Made by a program: the position numbers and the translations under genes. Shown one piece after another: positions 35,564 through 44,284 of a DNA stretch of 64,000 nucleotides (position 1 is the first letter of the stretch; every line of letters begins with the position of its first letter). A model generated the notes under the pieces. That model was not told the DNA's origin and did no database searches. It saw nothing but the letters and a program-made list of their open reading frames with translations. This DNA comes from CAWIHK01 sp963835935 (lineage in GTDB: Bacteria; Bacteroidota; Ignavibacteria; UBA10030; CAVZMI01): positions 434,001 to 498,000 of the forward strand of contig CAWIHK010000002.1 in the NCBI GenBank assembly GCA_963835935.1, written 5' to 3'.

Positions 35564-36174
35564 TCTATTTCATCTCCATTTTTTATACATAGATGTTTAT
35601 TCTCACGATCATAATATTTTTTTGCAATCTCCGTAATCTCCACAATCATGTCCGTCTTATTTCTTGTATAAGCAACCCGGTCGTTCGGATATTCGCGCGC
35701 AAGTCGAGTTTTTAATGCACAGTACTTTTGCGCACATTGAGGATACTCGATTAAATAATCGCGGAAGAAAAGCCTGTCCCAATGTTCATAATCCTTCTCG
35801 ACCATGTGAATGTGATGAGTTCTTATACCATTTCGATTGCGCTTGATGAACCATGCATAAAACGGCGGCACATCGTCGCCCAAAGTCGGTCGCCAAAAAT
35901 ATTCATAACCTTCCGCTTCAAGGATTGGTACAATTCTTTTCTTGGTCTCATCGAGTGATGTCACTTCAACAAGTATGTCGATGATCGGTTTGGCGGACAT
36001 ACAAGGAATAGCTGTGCTGCCGAAGTGTTCGATGCGGCCGAGCAATTCTATCGGAAGCAAATGCAGAAGACGCTCTTTTTCCTGTCTAAACATTTCCGGC
36101 CAGAGTGGATTGTAAGATACAATCTCCACATTCTCCTGAACGACTCTTTGAACTCGATCTTTAAGACTTTCCAT
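35560..36174 (-). CDS. GrpB/UPF0157 family protein
   Basis: A 204-residue nucleotidyltransferase-like protein: VSYNPLWPEMFRQEKERL, IEHFGSTAIPCMSAKPIIDI (the family Gly-Ser and Asp-x-Asp-like positions), FYAWFIKRNRNGIRTHHIHM and LFFRDYLIEYPQ. The family is thought to be related to minimal nucleotidyltransferases but its substrate is unknown; it also occurs fused to dephospho-CoA kinase. It overlaps the phosphoketolase 3' end by 14 bp and the following small gene by 4 bp. Confidence 0.9.
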   Translation of the reverse strand: MESLKDRVQRVVQENVEIVSYNPLWPEMFRQEKERLLHLLPIELLGRIEHFGSTAIPCMSAKPIIDILVEVTSLDETKKRIVPILEAEGYEYFWRPTLGDDVPPFYAWFIKRNRNGIRTHHIHMVEKDYEHWDRLFFRDYLIEYPQCAQKYCALKTRLAREYPNDRVAYTRNKTDMIVEITEIAKKYYDRENKHLCIKNGDEIE

Positions 36175-38566
36175 TTTTCTTTAGACTCTTACTGACGTTT
36201 ATCTTTCCCGAATTCCATTTCCAATTTTTTATTTCCGGCATATCTTCTCCATGCTTGTAAATGTAACTTTTATGATCAAGGAGCTTATCGCGCAAAGACT
36301 GTTTAGTGTATGCCGCGCGTGAACCTAAACTTGGAACGCGGTCGATCACATCACCAACAAGATGAAATCGATCGAGATCGTTCATCACTGCCATGTCGAA
36401 CGGAGTTGTTGTGGTTCCCTCTTCCTTGTAACCGCGCACATGAATATGCGAGTGATTCGTTCGTCGATAGGTTAGCCGATGAATAAGCCATGGATATCCA
36501 TGAAAGGCAAAGATAACCGGTTTGTCTGTCGTGAAGAGATTATCAAATTCCTTATCGCTCAATCCATGCGGATGTTCGCTTTGCGGTTCCAGCGTCATCA
36601 AATCAACGACGTTGATAACGCGGATCTTCAATTCCGGAAAATGCATTCGAAGAATTTCAACAGCAGCCAATGTCTCGAGCGTTGCAACATCTCCGGCACA
36701 AGCCATCACAACATCCGGATCGCCTCCTTCATCGTTGCTTGCCCATTTCCATATTCCGATGCCGGCGGTACAATGGTTGATTGCCGAATCCATATCGAGC
36801 CATTGTAATTCGGGTTGCTTGCCTGCAACAATTACGTTGATATAATTACGGCTTCGCAGGCAATGATCGGTAACCGATAGCAAAGTATTTGCATCGGGCG
36901 GAAGATAGATTCGAATGATATTGGCTTTTTTATTTACTACATGATCGATGAAACCTGGGTCTTGATGACTGAATCCGTTATGATCCTGCCTCCACACATG
37001 TGAAGTGAGTAAATAATTGAGAGAAGCAATCGGACGACGCCATGGAATATGCCTTGTAACTTTTAACCACTTTGCATGTTGATTGAACATAGAATCGATT
37101 ATGTGAATGAATGCTTCGTAACAGGAAAATAGTCCGTGACGTCCCGTAAGCAAATATCCTTCCAACCATCCCTGGCACAGATGTTCGCTCAACACTTCCA
37201 TGACACGGCCGTCGGGAGAGATATGGTCATCGTTCTTTAAAATTTCTGCAGTCGAAACGCGATCGGTAATATCGAAAACATGCGAGAGACGATTGGACGA
37301 TGTTTCATCCGGACCGAAAACCCGGAAGTTGCATTTCTCCCAATTCAATTTCATCACATCACGAACAAACTCGCCCATGATTTTTGTCGACTCTGCTTCA
37401 ACCATTCCCGGACGCGACACAGCGACAGCATATTCACGGAAGTCCGGCATTTTTAAATCGCTCAACAATAGGCCGCCGTTCGCATGCGCATTCGCTCCCA
37501 TACGGCGAGCGCCTTTAGGCGCAAGATCTGCAAGCTCGGTTTTCAGTCTGCCGTTTTTGTCGAAGAGTTCTTCTGGTTTGTAACTCTTCATCCACCGCTC
37601 CAGTATTTTCAAATGCTTCGGCTTTGATGCAAGTTCCGACAACGGGACTTGGTGCGATCGGAATGTTCCCTCAATTTGAACACCATCGACAACTTTCGGC
37701 CCGGTCCATCCCTTCGGTGTGCGGAATATTATCATCGGCCACATCGGGCGTTTTGTAAATCCTTTGCTTCGTGCACCAGCTTGAATATTTTTTATTTCAC
37801 CTACGATCTCGTCAAGCGTTGTCGCAAGAGTCTGGTGCAATTTTGAAGGATCGTCTCCTTCTACAAACCATGGCTTGTAGCCGTATCCGCGAAAAAGATT
37901 TTCCAATTCTTCGTGACTGATGCGAGCGAGCACAGTAGGATTTGCAATCTTGTAACCATTCAAATGGAGAATCGGCAGTACAGCTCCATCTCGCTCCGGA
38001 TTTAAAAATTTATTCGAGTGCCAGCTTGTTGCAAGCGGTCCGGTTTCTGCTTCACCATCCCCAACAACACACGCAACAATCAAATCAGGATTATCAAACG
38101 CCGCGCCGTAGGCATGAGCAAGCGAGTATCCGAGTTCACCTCCTTCATTAATCGAACCAGGAGTTTCAGGCGCGACATGACTTGGTATTCCACCAGGAAA
38201 TGAAAATTGTTTGAACAATCTTTTCATTCCTTCTTCATCCTGAGAAATGTTCGGGTACATTTCACTGTACGTGCCTTCAAGATATGTATTCGCAACTAAT
38301 CCAGGCCCGCCGTGGCCCGGCCCTGTTACAAAGATCATGTTCAAATCATATTCTTTGATAATACGATTGAGATGAACATATAGAAAATTCAATCCAGGAG
38401 TTGTTCCCCAATGTCCGAGCAAACGAGGTTTGACATGTTCAATTTTTAACGATTTTTTTAAAAGAGGATTATCGTATAGATATATCTGACCGACAGACAA
38501 GTAATTCGCCGCACGCCAGTAAGCATCTATTTTTTTCAACAGATCCTGTGATAAAAGCTTCCCCAT
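36161..38566 (-). CDS. xfp: xylulose-5-phosphate/fructose-6-phosphate phosphoketolase
   Basis: An 801-residue thiamine-diphosphate enzyme that splits xylulose-5-P or fructose-6-P with phosphate to give acetyl phosphate. The family length is right. Landmarks: LGHWGTTPGLNFLYVHLNR, GPGHGGPGLVANTYLEG, the ThDP-binding GDGEAETGPLATSWHSNKF, HQDPGFIDHV, and a C-terminal part with FAFHGYPWLIHRLTYRRTNH. It gives a carbon-conserving route to acetyl-P and ATP. It leads an overlapping operon with the GrpB-like gene and a small hypothetical gene. GGAG lies ~9 nt before the ATG. No acetate kinase lies nearby. Confidence 0.97.
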   Translation of the reverse strand: MGKLLSQDLLKKIDAYWRAANYLSVGQIYLYDNPLLKKSLKIEHVKPRLLGHWGTTPGLNFLYVHLNRIIKEYDLNMIFVTGPGHGGPGLVANTYLEGTYSEMYPNISQDEEGMKRLFKQFSFPGGIPSHVAPETPGSINEGGELGYSLAHAYGAAFDNPDLIVACVVGDGEAETGPLATSWHSNKFLNPERDGAVLPILHLNGYKIANPTVLARISHEELENLFRGYGYKPWFVEGDDPSKLHQTLATTLDEIVGEIKNIQAGARSKGFTKRPMWPMIIFRTPKGWTGPKVVDGVQIEGTFRSHQVPLSELASKPKHLKILERWMKSYKPEELFDKNGRLKTELADLAPKGARRMGANAHANGGLLLSDLKMPDFREYAVAVSRPGMVEAESTKIMGEFVRDVMKLNWEKCNFRVFGPDETSSNRLSHVFDITDRVSTAEILKNDDHISPDGRVMEVLSEHLCQGWLEGYLLTGRHGLFSCYEAFIHIIDSMFNQHAKWLKVTRHIPWRRPIASLNYLLTSHVWRQDHNGFSHQDPGFIDHVVNKKANIIRIYLPPDANTLLSVTDHCLRSRNYINVIVAGKQPELQWLDMDSAINHCTAGIGIWKWASNDEGGDPDVVMACAGDVATLETLAAVEILRMHFPELKIRVINVVDLMTLEPQSEHPHGLSDKEFDNLFTTDKPVIFAFHGYPWLIHRLTYRRTNHSHIHVRGYKEEGTTTTPFDMAVMNDLDRFHLVGDVIDRVPSLGSRAAYTKQSLRDKLLDHKSYIYKHGEDMPEIKNWKWNSGKINVSKSLKKNGKS

Positions 38567-38804
38567 TGGGTTGCTCCTTTCTGCTCAATATTTTTCATCT
38601 TCTCATGGTTCGAGAATTATTCGACAGCCAGACATCGATAATGTAAGAATATAATAAAAAGAATTGAAAATCGTTGCAAAATGAATAAAGGGCTTTTTTT
38701 CCTAAAGAATTTCTATAATTTTATTGATATATCGTTTACAAATAATTCAAAAGTTAGTCTTCCTCCTATTGCATAGAATACAAAGATAAAGTACTTTTAA
38801 TGAT

Positions 38805-40109
38805 ATGGAAGAAAAATTCAATCCAATGTCGGCGCTGACTGATGAAACTACGAGAATATCAGCCGCATCGACTTTGTCGGGTGAATCGAAAAAAGGATTT
38901 GTAAAACGATTATTGCCTTTTTTCGGCCCGGCTTTTATTGCAAGCGTTGCGTATGTCGATCCTGGAAACTTTGCGACAAATATTCAAGGTGGATCTGAAT
39001 TTGGCTATACACTTCTCTGGGTTGTTGTAGTCAGTAATTTAATGGCGATGTTGATTCAATCTCTCGCCGCGAAACTTGGTATAGCTACCGGCATGAATCT
39101 TGCCGAACATTGTCGAAATCAATTCAGCAAACCTGTTGTTTATTCGATGTGGATTCTGATGGAGCTTGTAGCTATGGCAACCGACCTTGCTGAATTCATT
39201 GGAGCGGCAATCGGTTTTAATCTGCTATTTGGATTTCCTTTAATCATCGGTGGGATCATGACTGCGATAGCTACGTTCCTGATTCTTGGCCTCGAACGAT
39301 ACGGATTTCGTCCACTCGAAATTGCCATTACGACAATGGTAGGCGTCATCGCGGCAAGTTATCTCGTGGAAACAATTCTTGATAAACCCGACTTCCACAC
39401 TCTGTTGTACAATTCAGTTGTTCCACAATTCCAGGGAACCGAAAGTGTTCTTCTGGCAACAGGTATTCTTGGCGCGACGGTGATGCCGCATGCAATCTTT
39501 CTTCACTCTGCTTTAACACAACAAAGAATCATTGTCCGAGATCCAAATAAATTGAAAAAACTTTTTCGATTTGAAATAGTTGATGTTTCAATCGCGATGG
39601 GAATTGCAGGCCTCGTGAATATGGCTATGCTCATCATGGCTGCCACAACATTTTATCAGCATGGATACACAACTATCGCGACGATCCAGGAAGCTCATTT
39701 AACATTGCAACCATTACTAGGGCATGCCGCAGGTTCGATTTTTGCAATTTCGCTGCTTGCCTCCGGTTTATCTTCATCGACTGTTGGGACAAGCGCAGGG
39801 CAAATTATTATGCAAGGTTTCGTGCATCATCGTATACCGATTTGGGTACGACGATTGCTGACTATCATTCCTTCGATTGTCGTTATAGCGATCGGACTTG
39901 ATCCCACACGCACACTGGTCATCAGTCAGGTCGTTCTGAGTTTCGGACTTCCGTTTGCAATTATTCCGCTGCTTAATTTCACCCGGCGAAAAGATGTCAT
40001 GGGAGTTCTTGTTAATAAAAAAATTACTACGTTAATTACGACATTGATCGGGATATTAATTATTATTTTAAATTTATACTTAATTTATCAGGTATTGTTC
40101 GTTGGATAA
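38805..40109 (+). CDS. mntH: Nramp-family divalent metal transporter
   Basis: A 434-residue inner-membrane transporter with about 11 transmembrane helices. TM1 carries the metal-binding motif DPGNFATNIQGGSEFGY and TM6 carries ATVMPHAIFLHS (MPH motif; Ala in place of the usual first position is seen in relatives). It imports Mn2+ or Fe2+ with protons. Its stop overlaps the start of the USP gene, so both are one operon running divergently from the phosphoketolase. The symbol reflects the family and not a proven substrate. Confidence 0.92.
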   Translation: MEEKFNPMSALTDETTRISAASTLSGESKKGFVKRLLPFFGPAFIASVAYVDPGNFATNIQGGSEFGYTLLWVVVVSNLMAMLIQSLAAKLGIATGMNLAEHCRNQFSKPVVYSMWILMELVAMATDLAEFIGAAIGFNLLFGFPLIIGGIMTAIATFLILGLERYGFRPLEIAITTMVGVIAASYLVETILDKPDFHTLLYNSVVPQFQGTESVLLATGILGATVMPHAIFLHSALTQQRIIVRDPNKLKKLFRFEIVDVSIAMGIAGLVNMAMLIMAATTFYQHGYTTIATIQEAHLTLQPLLGHAAGSIFAISLLASGLSSSTVGTSAGQIIMQGFVHHRIPIWVRRLLTIIPSIVVIAIGLDPTRTLVISQVVLSFGLPFAIIPLLNFTRRKDVMGVLVNKKITTLITTLIGILIIILNLYLIYQVLFVG

Positions 40110-41010
40110 GACAATCATCAAAAAATTATTGCTCCCGCTGGATGGTTCGCCCATGGCTGAATCGGTGCTTTCATTCGCGGCACAGCTTGCAAAAAAAATT
40201 CATGTGGCAATCACACTGATCCATGTCTTGGAGAAAGATGCTCCGGAGAAAATTCATGGACAAAGACATCTAACAAACTTCTCGGAAGCAGAACAGTATC
40301 TTCAATCGATTGCATCGATGGAGATATTCAAGAATCTTGCAGTCGACATTCATGTCCATGAATCTGGCGTCACGGATGTTTCGCAGAGCATTTCAGATCA
40401 TTCTGCCGAGCTTAATCAGGATCTTGTAGTCATGTGCGCTCATGGAAACGACAAGCTGCACAACTTTTTATTCGGATCGTTGGCACAGCAGGTTATATCA
40501 TTCGGAAATACACCAGTGCTGTTGATGCATCCTTCCATTGCTAGTACTACCACGTATCGGTTTGATAATTTTTTACTGCCGCTTGATGGGAATCCGGAGC
40601 ATGAACGGGCGACACGGTATTCTTCGATCCTGGCAAGGATGTGTGAAGCAAGCATACATCTTTTAATTGCTGTTCCACATTTCGGAACACTATCGGGTGA
40701 AGTCTCCGCCGCCAATCGTTATTTACCCGGCACGACTTCAAAAATGATGGATATGCTTGTTCCGGACGCGCAGAACTATCTTCAGGAAGTTAAATTGAAG
40801 ATCGAAGAATCAGGCGTCGCGGTCACTACAAGTATTTCAAGAGGCGAACCTGCCGTGGTGATTACCGAGACTGCTGAAAACATAAAAGCCGATCTTATTG
40901 TTCTTGCAACCCACGGCAAGAAAGGTACGCAAGCGTTCTGGGAAGGAAGCATAACTCCAAAAGTGAGTAGAACCTCGTCAATTCCATTACTGCTGATTCC
41001 GGTTAAATAA
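40102..41010 (+). CDS. tandem universal stress protein
   Basis: A 302-residue protein made of two UspA domains (~5-148 and ~150-302). Each begins with a hydrophobic strand followed by PLDG (LLLPLDGSPMAE and FLLPLDGNPEHE). The second ends with the ATP-binding-type LIVLATHGKKGTQAFWEGS, whereas the first has VVMCAHGNDKLHNFLFGSLA. The start is TTG at 40102, overlapping the nramp stop by 8 bp; an ATG 17 codons on would cut into the first strand. The pairing with a metal transporter suggests a stress role. Cytosolic. Confidence 0.9.
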   Translation: MDKTIIKKLLLPLDGSPMAESVLSFAAQLAKKIHVAITLIHVLEKDAPEKIHGQRHLTNFSEAEQYLQSIASMEIFKNLAVDIHVHESGVTDVSQSISDHSAELNQDLVVMCAHGNDKLHNFLFGSLAQQVISFGNTPVLLMHPSIASTTTYRFDNFLLPLDGNPEHERATRYSSILARMCEASIHLLIAVPHFGTLSGEVSAANRYLPGTTSKMMDMLVPDAQNYLQEVKLKIEESGVAVTTSISRGEPAVVITETAENIKADLIVLATHGKKGTQAFWEGSITPKVSRTSSIPLLLIPVK

Positions 41011-41054
41011 TTTTGCCTGCATTTTTTTAATAATAAAATATTCTACGTTGTCGA

Positions 41055-41100
41055 TCGAATTTTCAATTCGACCCTATAGCGGACGAAATTAAATTTCGTC
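41055..41100. repeat. pair of small palindromes
   Basis: TCGAATT-TTC-AATTCGA (41055-41071) and GACGAAATT-A-AATTTCGTC (41082-41100) lie 45 bp after the USP stop and before the SOD gene. They may act as a weak bidirectional terminator, or be REP-like palindromes like others in this window, since the first has the TTCA loop core. Confidence 0.5.
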
Positions 41101-41183
41101 TTACATAATTGTGGAGCGAAATACTCTAATAATTTGTTATAAAAGAACAGCAATCAATCTCAAAAAACAAATGTGGAGGAAAA

Positions 41184-41735
41184 ATGAAAAAAATCTATTT
41201 GTATGCTGGCATCATGTTGATTCTCGCGAGTATGCAGGCGATAATCGCTCAGACAAATCAATCGATGCATCAAAAAATGGCAATCACAAAATTCATCGCA
41301 GTAATTACGCCAACAAAGGGTAACTCAGTTCACGGTATTGTGATGTTCGAAGAAGTCGACAATGGAGTCCGGGTTGTTGCGGATCTGACAGGATTAAAAC
41401 CCGGTAAACACGGATTTCACATTCACGAATTTGGCGACATCAGTTCCGATGATGGAAGTTCGGCCGGCGGCCATTTCAATCCGATGGGAATGCCGCACAG
41501 TATGCCGACGAGCGATAAGCGGCATGAAGGAGACATGGGAAACATCGACGCCGATCAGAACGGTATCGCACACCTGGATTATATCGATCACGAAATAAAA
41601 CTGAATGGGGAATATTCGATTATCGGTCGCTGCGTTATTGTTCATGAAAAAGAGGATGACTTTAAAACACAACCAACCGGTAACGCCGGCGCAAGAATTG
41701 GATATGGTGTGATTGGGATCATGAAAAGCAAATGA
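41184..41735 (+). CDS. sodC: exported Cu/Zn superoxide dismutase lacking the usual disulfide
   Basis: A 183-residue protein. Signal peptide ends near IIAQ (23). Copper/zinc ligands are all visible: His79 and His81 (GFHIHEFGD), bridging His97 (GGHFNP), His105, His114 and Asp117 (RHEGDMGN), His154 (VIVHEKEDDF), plus the active-site Arg171 (NAGARIG). The two cysteines of the conserved disulfide are Ile86 (FGDI for FGDC) and Tyr174 (GYGVIG for ACGVIG); the only cysteine left is Cys150. It removes superoxide in the periplasm. TGGAGG gives a strong ribosome binding site. Confidence 0.93.
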   Translation: MKKIYLYAGIMLILASMQAIIAQTNQSMHQKMAITKFIAVITPTKGNSVHGIVMFEEVDNGVRVVADLTGLKPGKHGFHIHEFGDISSDDGSSAGGHFNPMGMPHSMPTSDKRHEGDMGNIDADQNGIAHLDYIDHEIKLNGEYSIIGRCVIVHEKEDDFKTQPTGNAGARIGYGVIGIMKSK

Positions 41736-41917
41736 TTAATTCTACGGTTCCAAGACACTGAAGATCAAGACCGCTTTGTTGTAAGACAGAAAAGAATAAG
41801 CGAATAAACAGTCTGCTACCGGATGAATTTGACACCCGCGCATTGAGAATGAATTTAGTTATAAAAAATAAAATATGAGGAAAAGGAGACGGAACACAAT
41901 TTAAATACATAGCGAGA

Positions 41918-42667
41918 TTACATCGTTTGAAGAAGAAAGGCGGCCTCTTTTTTCATTTCGAGTATTCGCCATTGTCTATATTCTATCTCATGATTGATTA
42001 GATACTCGAGCCCATTATCGTCGAGGTTGTGTCGCTCTTTTAATAACCACCGCAAATTGTCGATTGGTGTTTCATGTATTTCAGGATTGTCAGAATCCAA
42101 ATGCCAGAGAAGAGGATTGAGATTGATATAACGTTCGATGTAGTAGTACGAAACGTCGTCACGTATGATGTGATCGTGAAAACTACGTAACCATAGGGGT
42201 TGATCCTGATCAACCCGAACAGAATATGTGCTGCGGTTAATTTCGCGTGTCACAGCTCCCTTGAAAGAACGGATGATCGAACTCAGAGAGTTCGGCGTGA
42301 CATGCTGAAAGCGCGCGGGGAGATGAGGTTCTCCTCCTCGCCGGGGTCCTCGTTCGGGTTGAATATATTCAACCCGAACAGGTTGTGCGTGGATTCGTAG
42401 CGCATTCCGGATCTCCACAATCCCGTGTATATGATTCGGCATGATCTGGAAAACTTCAACGTTCGTATTCGGGAAATGCATAGGTATCTCTCTCCAATAG
42501 GATTCGGCGATTTTGCCTGTCTCCGATAATTTCATTACGCCATCGACAACGTCGCCAAAAACATGCACACGGTTTTTTGTGACCATCGTTACGAAATACG
42601 CTCCCGGATCGGAATAATCGTATCTCTTCAATCGATAAGAATTTTTTCGACGATAAATTTCTCTCAT
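41918..42667 (-). CDS. REP-associated tyrosine transposase (RAYT, Y1 family)
   Basis: A 249-residue single-strand-DNA HUH transposase. It has YDYSDPGAYFVTMVTKNR at the N-terminus, the HUH motif in IMPNHIHGIVEI, and the catalytic Tyr in YYYIERYINLNP with LWHLD after it. Between them the spacer (~107-150) is Arg/Pro-rich and unusual, and its DNA contains perfect palindromes at 42197-42216 and 42352-42379. RAYTs are domesticated IS200-like enzymes that spread REP palindromes. Two matching palindromes lie just upstream at 42869-42960. The frame is intact, so the enzyme may be active. Confidence 0.9.
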   Translation of the reverse strand: MREIYRRKNSYRLKRYDYSDPGAYFVTMVTKNRVHVFGDVVDGVMKLSETGKIAESYWREIPMHFPNTNVEVFQIMPNHIHGIVEIRNALRIHAQPVRVEYIQPERGPRRGGEPHLPARFQHVTPNSLSSIIRSFKGAVTREINRSTYSVRVDQDQPLWLRSFHDHIIRDDVSYYYIERYINLNPLLWHLDSDNPEIHETPIDNLRWLLKERHNLDDNGLEYLINHEIEYRQWRILEMKKEAAFLLQTM

Positions 42668-42868
42668 TTCATCATTTTCCGATTATACATTGTCCTCGCT
42701 TTTTAACTCTCCTTCTTCAATATGAATGTATCCGCCAAGTAGAGTCTCGGTATTACTGATCTCTATCCGATATAACGAATTTAGGTTACAGAAGAAATTT
42801 TCACTATGCAATTTCCGGTCGCATTAACTTTATTTTGTGAATGCTATGAATACTTCTATTGTTTATCA

Positions 42869-42960
42869 GATCCCGCTCTGCAATACACATTGCGAAGAAG
42901 CGGGATCCTCAAAACGACTGATGACTTAGCTTCACTACATTCGCTAAGTCATGTCGTTTT
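42869..42960. repeat. REP-like double palindrome upstream of the RAYT gene
   Basis: First unit: GATCCCGCT/AGCGGGATC (42869-42877 with 42899-42907) enclosing GCAAT/ATTGC (42880-42884 with 42889-42893). Second unit: AAAACGAC/GTCGTTTT (42911-42918 with 42953-42960) enclosing TGACTTAGC/GCTAAGTCA. This two-hairpin form is what RAYTs mobilise. The rest of the 42668-43081 gap shows no gene; a plus-strand frame at 42806-43003 merely runs through the palindromes. Confidence 0.75.
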
Positions 42961-43081
42961 GGGACTTGATTTTCTCGTGTCCATTGTTTATTGTTTTGTT
43001 TAGAACATACAATAAGAATATTGACAGGATTAACAGTTATCTTCAAGAAACGCGTTTAGTAACAGTTGGTCGCCAATCAAA

Positions 43082-43369
43082 GTGTTCAAGTACATCGGAA
43101 GTTCGATTGTACTTTTTGTGATTCTCTATATCCTGTACATAATTATTTATTTACCCAGCAATGATGCATTTAATCGAATTTCAGTTGGGGATTATAGAGA
43201 TAAAGTTGTTTCACTAATGGGAGAACCGCGGCATATCGAATATCACGCCGTCTGGTTACGGGGAGTCGAGTATGAATATGAATACTATATTTGGCCTATT
43301 CCGGAAGTATGGTGTGTTGGGTTTAAAAATAACATGGTTATTAGAAAGGCAATCCTTTCGTCACCATAA
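43082..43369 (+). CDS. small membrane-anchored protein, BamE/SmpA-like
   Basis: A 95-residue protein starting at GTG. One N-terminal transmembrane helix (IGSSIVLFVILYILYIII) is followed by a domain with the SmpA/BamE-type pattern: ISVGDYRDKVVSLMGEPRHI, then EYEYYIWPIPEVWCVGFKNN. Such domains occur in small envelope lipoproteins; this one uses a membrane helix and no lipobox. No ribosome binding site is visible and no ATG exists in the frame, so expression is uncertain. It lies alone next to the RAYT region. Confidence 0.6.
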   Translation: MFKYIGSSIVLFVILYILYIIIYLPSNDAFNRISVGDYRDKVVSLMGEPRHIEYHAVWLRGVEYEYEYYIWPIPEVWCVGFKNNMVIRKAILSSP

Positions 43370-43444
43370 CAGAGTTTAATTTTTTCCGATTACTTTCTGA
43401 AACCCTCTTAATGTCCAACGTTAGTCGATAAGATGTATACCTGT

Positions 43445-44278
43445 TTACGGCAACGCAATCCTCGCCGAATCAATCGTGTACGCTGCAAAATATCCTAATG
43501 CTCCGTTGTTTATATTTGTGTTGGGATTTGCCGGCGAGAGTGATGTCGGACTCCGATCGCTCGATAAAATTGCATTCACTGTGTGGTAATACTCGTAAGT
43601 CGGATCATCGATCGATAATAATTCAACCGTCAATATATCTCCGGGGAAAAGATTTTTTCTTCCACTTCTTATTCTGACATTTGCTTCATTCCCGTTTGTC
43701 AGTTTATCGGTATATAAAATATATCTCTGCCCTGTAATCGAATCGCTAATCATGAGGTTAGTATGAAGACTCAGGCAATAATAATTTCCCTGTTGAGGCG
43801 GATCCTTGAACATCACATTCACATAATATCCCCTGTCGCCGTCTGCTTCCTTCAGAGGCGTTGCATACACCGAATCGATTTTTATTTTCTCAGGCATAGT
43901 CGATGCCGCGTCGTACTCATTCCCATCAGCAACGACTTTCATGTCGTATGTCCTGCCGGAAGTTCCGATTATTTTTGAAGTCAGATATGTCCCGTCTTGT
44001 ACTTCACGAAGCGTATCTGAAATTCCTTTATCTTCGGTTATAATAACCAGCGCATGTGTAACAGGTGGAAAGTAGAGCGACGGCTCAAAATAATTTCCGC
44101 TCTTGCTTAACACGACAACATACGGTCCGGGTTGATCTGTCACTACTCCTTCAATAACCATTTGCGGATTCGCTTTATTGAGATCGATGAAAATTACTTT
44201 TTCACATGAACTTCCGCCGATCACCAGTAAAGCAAGAATCACGATTTTTATCACCACAATATTTTTATTAGAGTTCAT
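43445..44278 (-). CDS. DUF4249 lipoprotein
   Basis: A 277-residue surface-type lipoprotein. Signal peptide with lipobox GSSC (~25), then a DUF4249 domain (MVIEGVVTDQPGPYVVVLSK, YFPPVTHALVIITEDKG, DGTYLTSKIIG, EYDAASTMPEKIKIDSVYA). In Bacteroidota DUF4249 proteins are encoded directly after TonB-dependent receptors and probably form the outer lid or capture partner of the receptor. Here it begins 6 bp after the receptor stop, so the two form one operon. Ligand unknown. Confidence 0.9.
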   Translation of the reverse strand: MNSNKNIVVIKIVILALLVIGGSSCEKVIFIDLNKANPQMVIEGVVTDQPGPYVVVLSKSGNYFEPSLYFPPVTHALVIITEDKGISDTLREVQDGTYLTSKIIGTSGRTYDMKVVADGNEYDAASTMPEKIKIDSVYATPLKEADGDRGYYVNVMFKDPPQQGNYYCLSLHTNLMISDSITGQRYILYTDKLTNGNEANVRIRSGRKNLFPGDILTVELLSIDDPTYEYYHTVNAILSSDRSPTSLSPANPNTNINNGALGYFAAYTIDSARIALP

Positions 44279-44284
44279 AGATTT

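Noticed and set aside
42806..43003. 65-codon plus-strand frame upstream of the BamE-like gene
   Set aside because: It runs straight through two perfect palindromes, has no ribosome binding site and resembles no family; the palindromes explain the open frame.
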